From assembly GCA_947487745.1 (NCBI GenBank), contig CANKXQ010000066.1:1-7156 (forward strand): 7,156 bases of DNA. Direction: 5' to 3'. This DNA is from Spartobacteria bacterium. Lineage in GTDB: Bacteria > Verrucomicrobiota > Verrucomicrobiia > Chthoniobacterales > Terrimicrobiaceae. The position numbers and the translations under genes are program-made. The notes below the pieces were generated by a model. The model searched no databases, had not been told where the DNA came from, and saw only the letters and a list, made by a program, of their open reading frames with translations. Positions 1 to 6,501 of this stretch are shown in pieces. Each line of letters opens with the position of its first letter. Position 1 is the first letter of the stretch.

Positions 1-1119
1 GCCCCTTGCGCAGCCACTGCTATGCTGCCAGCGGCACACGGCGAGTTCGACCGCTCGCAGCCGGGTTTCGCGGTGTGGGGTCGCCTCTGCCAATTCGCCG
101 TAATTCCACTCGGGTTCCTTTTCACCGCCATCCTCACCGCCTACGCCGCAAAAATCGCCTTCGAACAAAAGCTGCCTGATGGAATGGTCGCGCTACCCGT
201 TCTAGCGCTCGGCTGCTACAGCCTCGCTGGGCGTTTGCTCCTGGAACCCTGGCGCGCCGACAAGGCATGGGCCCGCGCGTTCGCCCTCGTCTTCCCCGCC
301 TTTCCGCTATTCAGCATCCTGCTCCTACTCTCGCTTTGGGTGCGCATCGCGGAATACGGCTTCACCTTCGAACGCTATGCTGCACTGGCGCTCGCCGCAT
401 GGCTCGATCTCTTTTGTGTGTTGCTCCTTCTCCGGAAAAACCTCCCCCCAGCCGCAGCCCCAGCACTCCTGTCCGCTTTCGCGCTCATCGCCATTTTTAG
501 CCCCTTCGGAGCCCGCCAGGTCTCGCTTGCCAGCCAGAGCGCCCGACTCGAAAAACTCCTCGCAGAGCCCGCCCCCCGCTCCGCCGAATCCACACGCCGC
601 CTTGCCTCAGCTGCCGAATACATTTCCTTGAACTACGACCGATCGGTTATCGAACGATTTGTAGGGAAACTCGACATCCCCGCCAACTCACAAGGCTATA
701 AAATCTTCGCCGCCGTCCGCGAAAAACTCGCGCTGCCGGAATTGATCGGCAATGGAGGCTTAAGGTCGACTTTTAGATGGCCCGACGACAAGCCCGTTCC
801 GCTCAGCAATGCCAAGAACCTATTCCCAGCCTCCGGCGCTTCATCCTACGCCAACCTCGGATACGACGCCGAAGGAAAAAAACTCTCCGTGAGTCATGAA
901 GGCGGACAAATCGTTGCAAAAATTGGGGGGAACGTCGACAAGACGTTCGATCTCGGCGCGCTCGATACCCTTTCCACCACGGCCCCCGCCCCGCCATTAT
1001 TCAACTGGGACATCGCCGGGCGCGCCTTCACGGTTGTCGTCGTTGATGCGCGGTGGGCAACCCAGAATGGCAGCACGACTGAATTGGAGTTCGTTTCTTT
1101 CCTAGTCCTCGAAAAGTAA
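1..1119 (+). CDS. C-terminal part of a DUF4153-type multi-pass membrane protein (5' partial)
   Basis: The frame is open from base 1 with no stop, and the first ATG is at 22. The protein opens directly into a membrane helix that matches the middle of the family, so the true start most likely lies left of the window. Numbering from the ATG at 22, hydrophobic segments lie at about residues 24-46, 55-74, 84-108, 118-137 and 145-163, followed by a soluble tail of about 200 residues. The segment FAVIPLGFLF, the KLPDG loop and RIAEYGFTFERY at 108-119 resemble the conserved C-terminal membrane region of DUF4153 proteins. The biochemical role of this family is unknown to me. The tail after about 168 has no motif I recognise. 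The gene converges with the minus-strand gene ending at 1227. No clear rho-independent terminator follows the TAA. The family call rests on remembered motif resemblance and is fairly secure; no function should be inferred. Confidence 0.75.
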   Translation, partial: APCAATAMLPAAHGEFDRSQPGFAVWGRLCQFAVIPLGFLFTAILTAYAAKIAFEQKLPDGMVALPVLALGCYSLAGRLLLEPWRADKAWARAFALVFPAFPLFSILLLLSLWVRIAEYGFTFERYAALALAAWLDLFCVLLLLRKNLPPAAAPALLSAFALIAIFSPFGARQVSLASQSARLEKLLAEPAPRSAESTRRLASAAEYISLNYDRSVIERFVGKLDIPANSQGYKIFAAVREKLALPELIGNGGLRSTFRWPDDKPVPLSNAKNLFPASGASSYANLGYDAEGKKLSVSHEGGQIVAKIGGNVDKTFDLGALDTLSTTAPAPPLFNWDIAGRAFTVVVVDARWATQNGSTTELEFVSFLVLEK

Positions 1120-1161
1120 GCCAAAGGACTCCGTGCAACAGGACCCAATTCAATCATCAGC

Positions 1162-1245
1162 CTACTTCAGCTGAGAAAGTGCAGATACTTGCCGGTAAGC
1201 TTCCAGCACCGGCTCCGGCACCGCCTTCAGCAAACGATGGGCGTG
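1162..1245 (-). other. Possible displaced C-terminal tail of the TPR-like gene
   Basis: Read on the minus strand from 1245, this stretch gives 27 residues starting HAHRLL, continuing KAVPEPVLEAYRQ and ending SALSQLK before TAG at 1164-1162. The codons in its first half (CTG, AAG, GCG, GTG, CCG, GAG) match those of the neighbouring genes, and the peptide reads as an ordinary helical protein end. It is one base out of frame with the gene ending at 1227. A single base missing near 1244-1247 would join EHKQF to this tail. The frame has a stop at 1254-1252, so the join must fall between about 1251 and 1230. A chance open frame in GC-rich DNA is the alternative. Confidence 0.4.
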
Positions 1246-2672
1246 AATTGCTTATGCTCCACAAGGAATTCCTCGTCCGCACCGGAGTAGAGATTTCCAA
1301 AGGTGGGCGTGGGAATGCGGGGCGTGGGATTTGTTTTGCTGCTGAGAGAGAAGGCGCGGCGTTCGCTGATGGCGTGGTGCGCGCGCTTCCAGAGCAGGGA
1401 TTTCATGCACTCGTCGGGCAGGCAGTTGATGAGTTGTGTAGCTTCGTCCCAGCGTTTTTCGCCACTGAGGAGCATGGCTGCATTCATGACAGGCGCGTCG
1501 TCGAGGGGCCACTTGCTGGCACAAGCTGACCAACTCTCGATAGCAGCGGCGGTGTCGCCAAGGCGGTAGTGCATACAACCGGCGGCCAGCAGGGCGTAGC
1601 CGGAAGTGCGATTCAGAACGGGCATCTCGGGCAGGACATCGCGGAGGAATTTTTCAGGCTCGTCGCGGTATACCCACGAAATGAGCGTGCGGAAAGACTC
1701 CGGGCACTCGGCTTCCTGAGCGCGGAATTCCTCGATGAGAGGCCGCAGAAGCGGAATCTCGGGGAGGTTTGCAAGGCTTGCGCCGGGACTTTGGAGCAGA
1801 TGGCAAACGAGGTGGTTGCGGGCGCAGCCGAACCGGCCTTTGGCTGCTTGGAATCGGGCAAAAGTGAGCTGCTGCTCTAGGACCATCGCGGAAATGCGGT
1901 CGCGGAGGGCTCGGAAGGCGTCCAAGCGGGGCGCCACCACAGACCCCTGCCAGGCGGCGAACTCAGCAGCCAGTTCGGGATTGGCGGCCTCGGCAGAGGG
2001 GGCAACCTCAAAACAGGTGGCGTAAACAGGATGGAGCAACGCGTGGAATTTCGCCGGCATCATGTGCATATCCATCTGGTCCACGCAACGAAGAGGAGTC
2101 ACCGATTCGTTGAGAGCGAGGATTTCGTCGAATGGCAAGTTGCAGTAACGCATGGCCTGACGAAGCGTGAGCGGGATGGAAGGGATTTTTTCCCAAAGTG
2201 AGCAAAGTTCGCTATCGAGGAAGATTTTGCGGTGGGCATCCCCCGCTTCGGTGTTCTGAAACGAGAAGCAGCCGAGCAAATGGATGAGGGCCTCAGCGTG
2301 ACGACCGAGGCGGTTCGCCTTGCAGGCGAGACCATAGAGGCGGACGAGGGACTGCTCGTTGTTTTGCGGGGCGATGGATTTTTCGATCTCGTAAGCCTCT
2401 TGGAGGCGTCCGGAAAAATTGAAAGCCAGAGAGATTCGGAAAAGCTCTTCGGGAGGAAGGGGCTTTTTTTGGTCGAGAAGAACATCCGCCGATACAGAGG
2501 CGCGGATGAAGCGACCGAGGCGGTTAAAAACAAAAATGGCCGCCGAGTGGACTTCGGCAGTGGGGGCGTGCGCGAGGAGACTCTGGATAATGGCTTCGGA
2601 CTCTTTTTCGAGGCCGATGTCCAGGAGGGCGAGGGCTTCGTCGATGCGAGAGGCAATATCGTCTTGGCTCAT
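1227..2672 (-). CDS. TPR-like helical protein of unknown function, C-terminus probably frameshifted
   Basis: The protein has 481 residues from ATG at 2672 (MSQDDIASRIDEALALL). The frame stays open upstream to a GTG at 2813, but that GTG lies inside a tandem repeat and the extra 47 residues look like translated intergenic DNA, so I prefer 2672. No Shine-Dalgarno motif precedes it. The sequence is rich in paired amphipathic helices of tetratricopeptide style: about residues 5-35, 70-135 (FNFSGRLQEAYEIEK, then ANRLGRHAEALIHLL) and about 365-425 (HYRLGDTAAAIESW, then SGEKRWDEATQLI). There is no signal peptide or membrane segment, so it is probably cytoplasmic and may act as a protein-protein scaffold. 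No catalytic motif is visible. The last residues, FTPIVC before TGA at 1227, look unnatural, while the frame one base back reads a coding-like tail to TAG at 1162. It lies 268 bases downstream of dnaB on the same strand and probably has its own promoter. Confidence 0.7.
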   Translation of the reverse strand: MSQDDIASRIDEALALLDIGLEKESEAIIQSLLAHAPTAEVHSAAIFVFNRLGRFIRASVSADVLLDQKKPLPPEELFRISLAFNFSGRLQEAYEIEKSIAPQNNEQSLVRLYGLACKANRLGRHAEALIHLLGCFSFQNTEAGDAHRKIFLDSELCSLWEKIPSIPLTLRQAMRYCNLPFDEILALNESVTPLRCVDQMDMHMMPAKFHALLHPVYATCFEVAPSAEAANPELAAEFAAWQGSVVAPRLDAFRALRDRISAMVLEQQLTFARFQAAKGRFGCARNHLVCHLLQSPGASLANLPEIPLLRPLIEEFRAQEAECPESFRTLISWVYRDEPEKFLRDVLPEMPVLNRTSGYALLAAGCMHYRLGDTAAAIESWSACASKWPLDDAPVMNAAMLLSGEKRWDEATQLINCLPDECMKSLLWKRAHHAISERRAFSLSSKTNPTPRIPTPTFGNLYSGADEEFLVEHKQFTPIVC

Positions 2673-2705
2673 GATTTTAGTAGGAAAATAGGTCGTTTCG
2701 GGTTT

Positions 2706-2724
2706 GGTAGGCCGGTGGCCTACC
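2706..2724. repeat. Perfect 8-bp hairpin with 3-base loop
   Basis: The arms GGTAGGCC (2706-2713) and GGCCTACC (2717-2724) are perfectly complementary around the loop GGT. No T-run follows on either strand, so it does not look like an intrinsic terminator. It lies 34 bases upstream of the ATG at 2672, in the probable 5' leader of the TPR-like gene, and 68 bases from the CACAGAG repeat. It could be a REP-like palindrome, a protein-binding site or a leader structure; the sequence does not decide among these. Confidence 0.6.
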
Positions 2725-2792
2725 GATGCTTGAACACACAGCAATTCCCGAACCAACTTTTTATTGCGCGACGGAGCTCTGAAAGAATTGAC

Positions 2793-2819
2793 CACAGAGG
2801 ACACAGAGAGCACAGAGGG
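2793..2819. repeat. Short tandem repeat, three 9-base CACAGAG units
   Basis: Three units follow one another with a period of exactly nine bases: CACAGAGGA, CACAGAGAG and CACAGAGGG. The core CACAGAG is identical in all three and only the last two bases vary. The repeat lies in the 268-base gap between dnaB and the TPR-like gene. Because nine is a multiple of three it keeps a frame open, which explains the misleading upstream extension (LSVSSV) of the minus-strand gene. I recall similar CACAGAGnn strings in intergenic DNA of many environmental bacteria, but their role is unknown to me. The rest of the gap (2673-2940) holds the hairpin at 2706-2724 and no gene I can support. Confidence 0.75.
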
Positions 2820-2940
2820 GGAAAGATTTATCGAATTTTAAGTGGACGCCATTTTTTGGGCGCGAGCGCACGAGATCGGCGTGGGACTGCCGAGAAACAA
2901 AGCGGTGGGAAAAAACTGCCTTTCCGACGGGACGGGGGCG

Positions 2941-4419
2941 TTATTGCGGATCGGTGCGCTCGACGGCAGCGTCTTCGAAGCGGGTGTATTCCTCGAGGAA
3001 GGTCAGGGGCACATCGCCGGTGGGGCCGTTTCGCTGTTTTGCGATGATGAGCGTGGCTTTGCCGGCGGCTTCTTTTTTGGCCTCCTCGTCTTCCGCGTAG
3101 TATTTGTCGCGGATGAGGAGTCCGACGATGTCGGCATCTTGCTCGATGGTGCCGGATTCGCGGAGATCGCTGAGACGGGGGCGTCCTGCGCTGGAGCCGG
3201 TGCGCTGCTCGGGATTTCGGTTCAGCTGGGCGAGGACAATGACGGGGAGTTTGAGTTCCTTGGCGAGGGCTTTGATGCCGTAGGAGATTTCCTGAATTTC
3301 GATCTGGCGGTTCTCCTGCGCGCGGCGTGAACCGGACCTAAGGAGCTGGAGGTAATCGATGACGATGAGTTGGATTTTTTCGCGGTTGTGAAGGCGGCGG
3401 GCCTTGGCGCGGAGTTCCAAAATGCTCAGGCCGGGAGTGTCATCGACAAAGATTTTTGCCTTGGAGAGCTGACCGGCGATGTTGATGAGATTCGTCATTT
3501 CCCGCTTGGCGATGAAGCCGTCGCGGAGTTTGGAGCCGTTCACCCTCGCCCGGGAGCAAAGGAGACGCTGCACTAGCTGCTGGGCGCCCATTTCCAAGGA
3601 AAAAACAGCGACGGGCTTGCCGGCATCGATCGCGACATGTTCGGCGATATTCATGGCGAGCGCGGTCTTGCCCATCGAGGGACGCGCGGCAATGACGAAC
3701 ATCTCCCCCTCATGCATGCCGCTCGTCATGCGGTCGAGTTCGTGGAATCCGGTCGGGAGGCCGGTGATGCCGCCTCCGGAGCGCGAGAGCTTTTCGATAT
3801 TGTCGATGGCGTCGCTCACCATCTGCTTCATGGTGGGCATGGTGGATTGGAAGCGCTGCTCGCCAATCTCGAGCACGCGCGCCTCGACCTCGTCGAGGAG
3901 GATTCTTACATCGCCCTGCTCGTCATGGGCACGGGCGACATACTCGGTGCAGGTCGTGATGACGCGGCGGAGGAGATATTTTTCGAGAATGATCTCGCGG
4001 TAGTAATCGGCATTCGCCGCCGTCGGGACGAAAGTAAAAAGCTCGGTAATGGCGACCGCGCCGCCAACCTCATCAAGCATGCGCCGGTCCTCGAGCGTCT
4101 GGGTGAGCGCAATGAGGTCGATCGGCTTCCCACCATTTCGCATCTCGACCAAAAGCTCGAAAATTTTCTGGTGGGCTGGCAGATGGAAATGCCTCGCCTC
4201 CATCTGCGCCATCGTATCATCCAACGCCGTGGCAGAGTGCAGAATAGAGCCGAGGAGCCCCTTCTCGGCATCGAGACTCTGCGGCAGCGGACGACGGGCG
4301 TCTGGAAGATAGGCTGCTCCGCGCTGTTGATAATCGGGTTTCTTTTTCCCGCGTCCCTTGCCTGCGGCATCACCGTTTGGAACTGGTGCACTGGCGTTTT
4401 GTTCAGGAGCAGAAGACAT
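2941..4419 (-). CDS. dnaB: Replicative DNA helicase DnaB
   Basis: DnaB is the hexameric ATP-driven helicase that unwinds DNA at the replication fork and works with primase DnaG. The protein has 492 residues from ATG at 4419. A TTG two codons upstream (4425) is possible but less likely, and neither has a Shine-Dalgarno motif. Residues 1-43 are a low-complexity, basic extension (GKGRGKKKP). The N-terminal primase-interacting domain begins at LPQSLDAEKGLLGSIL (about 45-60) and runs to about 150, followed by a linker. The RecA-like domain carries Walker A ARPSMGKT (245-252), the catalytic-glutamate segment FSLEM (E276), Walker B LIVIDYLQLL (351-360), the DLRESGTIEQDADIV motif, and KQRNGPTGD near the C-terminus, which supplies the finger residues. 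All key residues are present, the length is normal and no intein interrupts the P-loop. It lies 112 bases downstream of rplI, a common bacterial neighbour. The stop is TAA at 2941. Confidence 0.97.
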   Translation of the reverse strand: MSSAPEQNASAPVPNGDAAGKGRGKKKPDYQQRGAAYLPDARRPLPQSLDAEKGLLGSILHSATALDDTMAQMEARHFHLPAHQKIFELLVEMRNGGKPIDLIALTQTLEDRRMLDEVGGAVAITELFTFVPTAANADYYREIILEKYLLRRVITTCTEYVARAHDEQGDVRILLDEVEARVLEIGEQRFQSTMPTMKQMVSDAIDNIEKLSRSGGGITGLPTGFHELDRMTSGMHEGEMFVIAARPSMGKTALAMNIAEHVAIDAGKPVAVFSLEMGAQQLVQRLLCSRARVNGSKLRDGFIAKREMTNLINIAGQLSKAKIFVDDTPGLSILELRAKARRLHNREKIQLIVIDYLQLLRSGSRRAQENRQIEIQEISYGIKALAKELKLPVIVLAQLNRNPEQRTGSSAGRPRLSDLRESGTIEQDADIVGLLIRDKYYAEDEEAKKEAAGKATLIIAKQRNGPTGDVPLTFLEEYTRFEDAAVERTDPQ

Positions 4420-4449
4420 GGGCAATCAGAAAAATTTACGGAGCTTGGG

Positions 4450-4497
4450 GAAAAGAATGAGGCCGGACGGAAAGATATCTTCCACGCACGGCCTCAT
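4450..4497 (-). terminator. Inverted repeat with T-rich tail between rplI and dnaB
   Basis: The arms ATGAGGCCG (4457-4465) and CGGCCTCAT (4489-4497) pair perfectly over nine bases. The 23-base interior contains a second palindrome, AAGATATCTT (4472-4481), flanked by GG and CC. Read on the minus strand, the outer stem is followed by TCTTTT (4456-4451), so transcripts leaving rplI would meet a GC-rich stem and then a short U-rich run. The plus strand has no such tail. The structure starts 34 bases after the rplI stop and ends 37 bases before the dnaB ATG. It may be an intrinsic terminator, perhaps leaky, or an mRNA-processing structure. The long interior and the imperfect T-run keep confidence moderate. 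Confidence 0.5.
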
Positions 4498-4531
4498 GGT
4501 GAATTTGAAATGAATATGCGGGACTGAAAAA

Positions 4532-5062
4532 TCAGGCCTCGGTGGTGACTTTGCGGCGATATTTCTTTTCAGGAGCCGCCTCGGTGGATTCCTCAACTGC
4601 AGGAGCGTTCACCTTGACCTCGATCTTGAGGTTGGCCGTGACATCCGCGTGGAGTTTGACGGCAACAGTGTGGTCGCCGCTTTCCTTGATGGCCTTGTCA
4701 AGAACGACAGCGTGCTTGGGAAGATCTTCGAGTTTGAGATCGGCAACGATGCGGTCGTGGATGTCTTTGGCTGTGACAGAACCGAAGGCTTTGCCTGTGG
4801 CTCCAGCATCCAGCGTGAAGCTGATCGAAAGCTTGTTGATCTTGGAGGCGATTTCCTCGGCGGCGGTCACCTCGCGGGCCTCACGCTCGGCACGTTTGGC
4901 TTTGAGATGGTTGATCTGACGGAGGGAACCGGCAGTGATCTCAAGAGCCTTGCCTTGAGGGTAAAGAAAGTTGCGGGCGAAGCCACGGCGGACTTTGACG
5001 ATGTCGGCCTCTGCGCCGAGCTTGGGAATATTTGCGGTAAGAATGACTTCTGTGAATGCCAT
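4532..5062 (-). CDS. rplI: 50S ribosomal protein bL9
   Basis: bL9 binds 23S rRNA at the base of the L1 stalk and helps maintain reading frame. The protein has 176 residues from ATG at 5062. The N-terminal RNA-binding domain is clear: VILTANIPKLG, then VKVRRGFARNFLYPQGKA (22-39), the family signature. A long charged connecting helix follows at about 45-75 (HLKAKRAEREAREV). The C-terminal domain starts at about 80, with GATGKAFGSVTAKDIHD (87-103) and ends near 152. The family is usually about 150 residues, so residues 153-176 are an extra tail, acidic then basic (EESTEAAPEKKYRRK). The 10-base string GCCTCGGTGG occurs twice in the DNA encoding it (4536-4545 and 4578-4587), so the tail may have grown by slippage. 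The gene lies 51 bases after coaE and 112 before dnaB. The usual rpsF-ssb-rpsR partners are not upstream. Confidence 0.96.
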   Translation of the reverse strand: MAFTEVILTANIPKLGAEADIVKVRRGFARNFLYPQGKALEITAGSLRQINHLKAKRAEREAREVTAAEEIASKINKLSISFTLDAGATGKAFGSVTAKDIHDRIVADLKLEDLPKHAVVLDKAIKESGDHTVAVKLHADVTANLKIEVKVNAPAVEESTEAAPEKKYRRKVTTEA

Positions 5063-5113
5063 AGGATCAATTTTGTGAACGGAGGGGAGAAACTATCGGG
5101 TGAGGCAAGGATG

Positions 5114-5737
5114 TCAAGAAACCGAAGGCTTTATTTTTAGCGTCGCCCTCGACTCCAAGCGGGCGGCCAGTTCATCCGCCTGCGCCTGAAGCATCCGCAG
5201 GGAGCCATCATTCCAAATGACGAAATCCGACTGAGCGATTTTTTGCGCGTTGCCCCATTGCGAGGCCACGATTTGCTGGACCTGGACCAGCGTCAGACCT
5301 CTCGACATGGCGCGCCGGGTTTGAATTTCCGGGGAGCAGGCGACTGTCACAACGAGATCGAATCCAGACGAGGCGCTGGTTTCAAAAAGGAGTGGGATAT
5401 CCACAAGCAGATCGCACCCTTCCACTCGCGCATCGTCAGCCAGAGCCTGCCTCCGCGCACGAACGAGGGGATGCAAAATCGCTTCGAGTCGGGCTTTGGC
5501 TGCAGGATCTGAAAAAACAAGAGCCCGAATGGCCGCGCGGTCCGGCGTTCCATCTGGTCGATACGCCGTCGGAAGAATGTCGCGAGTCACGGCCTCGCGC
5601 ACGGCAGGGTCGGAATCGAGGAGTTCGCGGGCACAGGCGTCTGAGTCGAAAATGCTTGCTCCCTGGATTTCAGCCAAAGCGCGACTGAAAGTCGATTTGC
5701 CAGAGGCGATGCCACCAGTGATACCGATTATTGCCAT
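5114..5737 (-). CDS. coaE: Dephospho-CoA kinase
   Basis: CoaE catalyses the last step of coenzyme A synthesis, ATP-dependent phosphorylation of the 3'-hydroxyl of dephospho-CoA, in the cytoplasm. The protein has 207 residues from ATG at 5737, the usual length. The frame is open 93 codons further upstream, but that stretch overlaps the preceding gene, and MAIIGITGGIASGKST is the standard CoaE start. The P-loop is GGIASGKST (8-16). FDSDACARELL (30-40) contains the substrate-site acidic residues. LEAILHPLVR (84-93) and LLVDIPLLFE (110-119) are family signatures, and RRAMSRGLTLVQVQQIVASQ forms the lid region. SDFVIWNDGS near the C-terminus matches the conserved adenine-side segment. All core motifs are intact. 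A GAGGAG string lies about 18 bases before the ATG, too far to be a normal ribosome site. The gene is 31 bases after the ligase-like gene and 51 before rplI, so co-transcription is likely. Confidence 0.95.
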   Translation of the reverse strand: MAIIGITGGIASGKSTFSRALAEIQGASIFDSDACARELLDSDPAVREAVTRDILPTAYRPDGTPDRAAIRALVFSDPAAKARLEAILHPLVRARRQALADDARVEGCDLLVDIPLLFETSASSGFDLVVTVACSPEIQTRRAMSRGLTLVQVQQIVASQWGNAQKIAQSDFVIWNDGSLRMLQAQADELAARLESRATLKIKPSVS

Positions 5738-5768
5738 AGAGTTTGGAAAATTGATCTCCTCATACCTC

Positions 5769-6428
5769 TCAGCGCATCGCCAGCCACGCCGGGGTTTCGT
5801 ATTTGCTGGAAGCAAGTTTATCGATGGATGCCTGAAGTGCGGTGGCTTTTTCAAAGCGCGAAACTTCCGCTGCAAGCGAATTGGCGATTTCAGCCGGAAC
5901 CGCGCCCGGCAGATGAAGCGAACCTTGATAAAGAACGCCTGCTTTCGAGCGCCGTAGAGCTCCGCCGCAGATTTTTGAGGCACCGGCAATGATGTCGAAA
6001 GCCACGGGACTCTCAAAACAAACAGGCCCGCACCGGCATTCCTCAGGGAGCACTAAACGCGAATCCGGGAGGTATTTTTGAATCGCTGAAAGCAGGCCCT
6101 CGTGAATGGCGCTGTAAATATCCCTCGAACTGCCGGATGCAGCCGCTTCCGAAGCCGGAATCGCCAGCGCCAGCGTGACATCGCTGCCATGAAAAACCAT
6201 CCCTCCCCCACTCCATCGACGCATGAGGGGCAATCTGCGCGCCAAGGATTCGACTGCCGCAAGCCTCTGTGCGTATCCAAATGTCACCGCAGGCGCGGTC
6301 CAGCGATAGACGCGCAAAACCGGCATCTCGCAAAAGTGCAACAGCGCCTCGTCACACGCCATCTGCCCGGCAGGTGTGCGCGGCGAGGAATCCTCCCAGA
6401 GCTGAAGATGACTAAGTATTTTGGGCAT
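5769..6428 (-). CDS. Lipoate/octanoate protein ligase-fold protein (BPL/LplA/LipB superfamily)
   Basis: This family attaches lipoate or octanoate to a lysine of acceptor proteins such as the E2 subunits of 2-oxoacid dehydrogenases or GcvH. The protein has 219 residues from ATG at 6428 (MPKILSHLQLWEDS). Longer readings to 6503 or beyond would run across the parB start and look non-coding. Visible signatures are LRVYRWTAPAVTFGYAQ (38-54), RRWSGGGMVFHGSDVTLALAIP (70-91, the substrate-binding Gly-rich loop), CFESPVAFDII (137-147), and GASKICGGALRR with lysine 152, followed by GVLYQGSL (164-171). It is shorter than E. coli LplA and lacks that enzyme's C-terminal accessory domain. This fits a stand-alone ligase domain, a LipM-type octanoyltransferase or a LipL-type amidotransferase. 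Cysteines occur at 25, 33, 131, 133, 137 and 154, and I cannot tell which, if any, is catalytic. It is first in the minus-strand cluster with coaE, rplI and dnaB. Confidence 0.85.
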   Translation of the reverse strand: MPKILSHLQLWEDSSPRTPAGQMACDEALLHFCEMPVLRVYRWTAPAVTFGYAQRLAAVESLARRLPLMRRWSGGGMVFHGSDVTLALAIPASEAAASGSSRDIYSAIHEGLLSAIQKYLPDSRLVLPEECRCGPVCFESPVAFDIIAGASKICGGALRRSKAGVLYQGSLHLPGAVPAEIANSLAAEVSRFEKATALQASIDKLASSKYETPAWLAMR

Positions 6429-6501
6429 CGGGCCTATTTTGAAAAAATGAAACGCGCCTTCTACTTGTCGGCGACGGGCTCCATGTTTAGGCTCCGCGTC
6501 C
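6429..6501. promoter_or_regulatory. Divergent promoter gap between the ligase-like gene and parB
   Basis: These 73 bases separate two divergently transcribed genes and must hold or adjoin start signals for both, unless promoters lie inside the coding regions. The left half (6432-6452) is AT-rich compared with the genes. On the plus strand a TTGAAA near 6439 followed 15 bases later by TCTACT is a weak sigma-70-like pair for parB; its spacing is short and I would not rely on it. No Shine-Dalgarno motif precedes either ATG. I see no inverted repeat that would make a convincing operator. Confidence 0.35.

Noticed and set aside
1191..1213. Inverted repeat GCCGGT/ACCGGC as a terminator between the convergent genes
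   Set aside because: The stem is only six bases, no T-run follows on either strand, and it falls inside the probable displaced coding tail.
2850..2940. Intrinsic terminator after dnaB
   Set aside because: Only 4- to 5-base stems such as GCGC/GCGC or GGAAA/TTTCC are present, and none is followed by a T-run on the minus strand in the right position.
2232..3047. Plus-strand open frame of 271 codons over the TPR-like gene start and gap
   Set aside because: It spans a gene end, the repeat-bearing gap and the dnaB end. The opposite strand gives the better protein, and the frame through the repeat is low complexity.
3637..4527. Long plus-strand open frame of 296 codons opposite dnaB
   Set aside because: It is the antisense shadow of a fully recognisable helicase gene in GC-rich DNA and shows no domain of its own.
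5738..6016. 93-codon upstream extension of coaE
   Set aside because: It overlaps the 3' end of the ligase-like gene, whose own C-terminal sequence is coherent, and the extension reads as random basic sequence before a textbook CoaE start.
6429..6501. Possible origin or parS site near parB
   Set aside because: No DnaA-box-like TTATCCACA cluster and no 16-base parS-like palindrome were seen here or elsewhere in the window.
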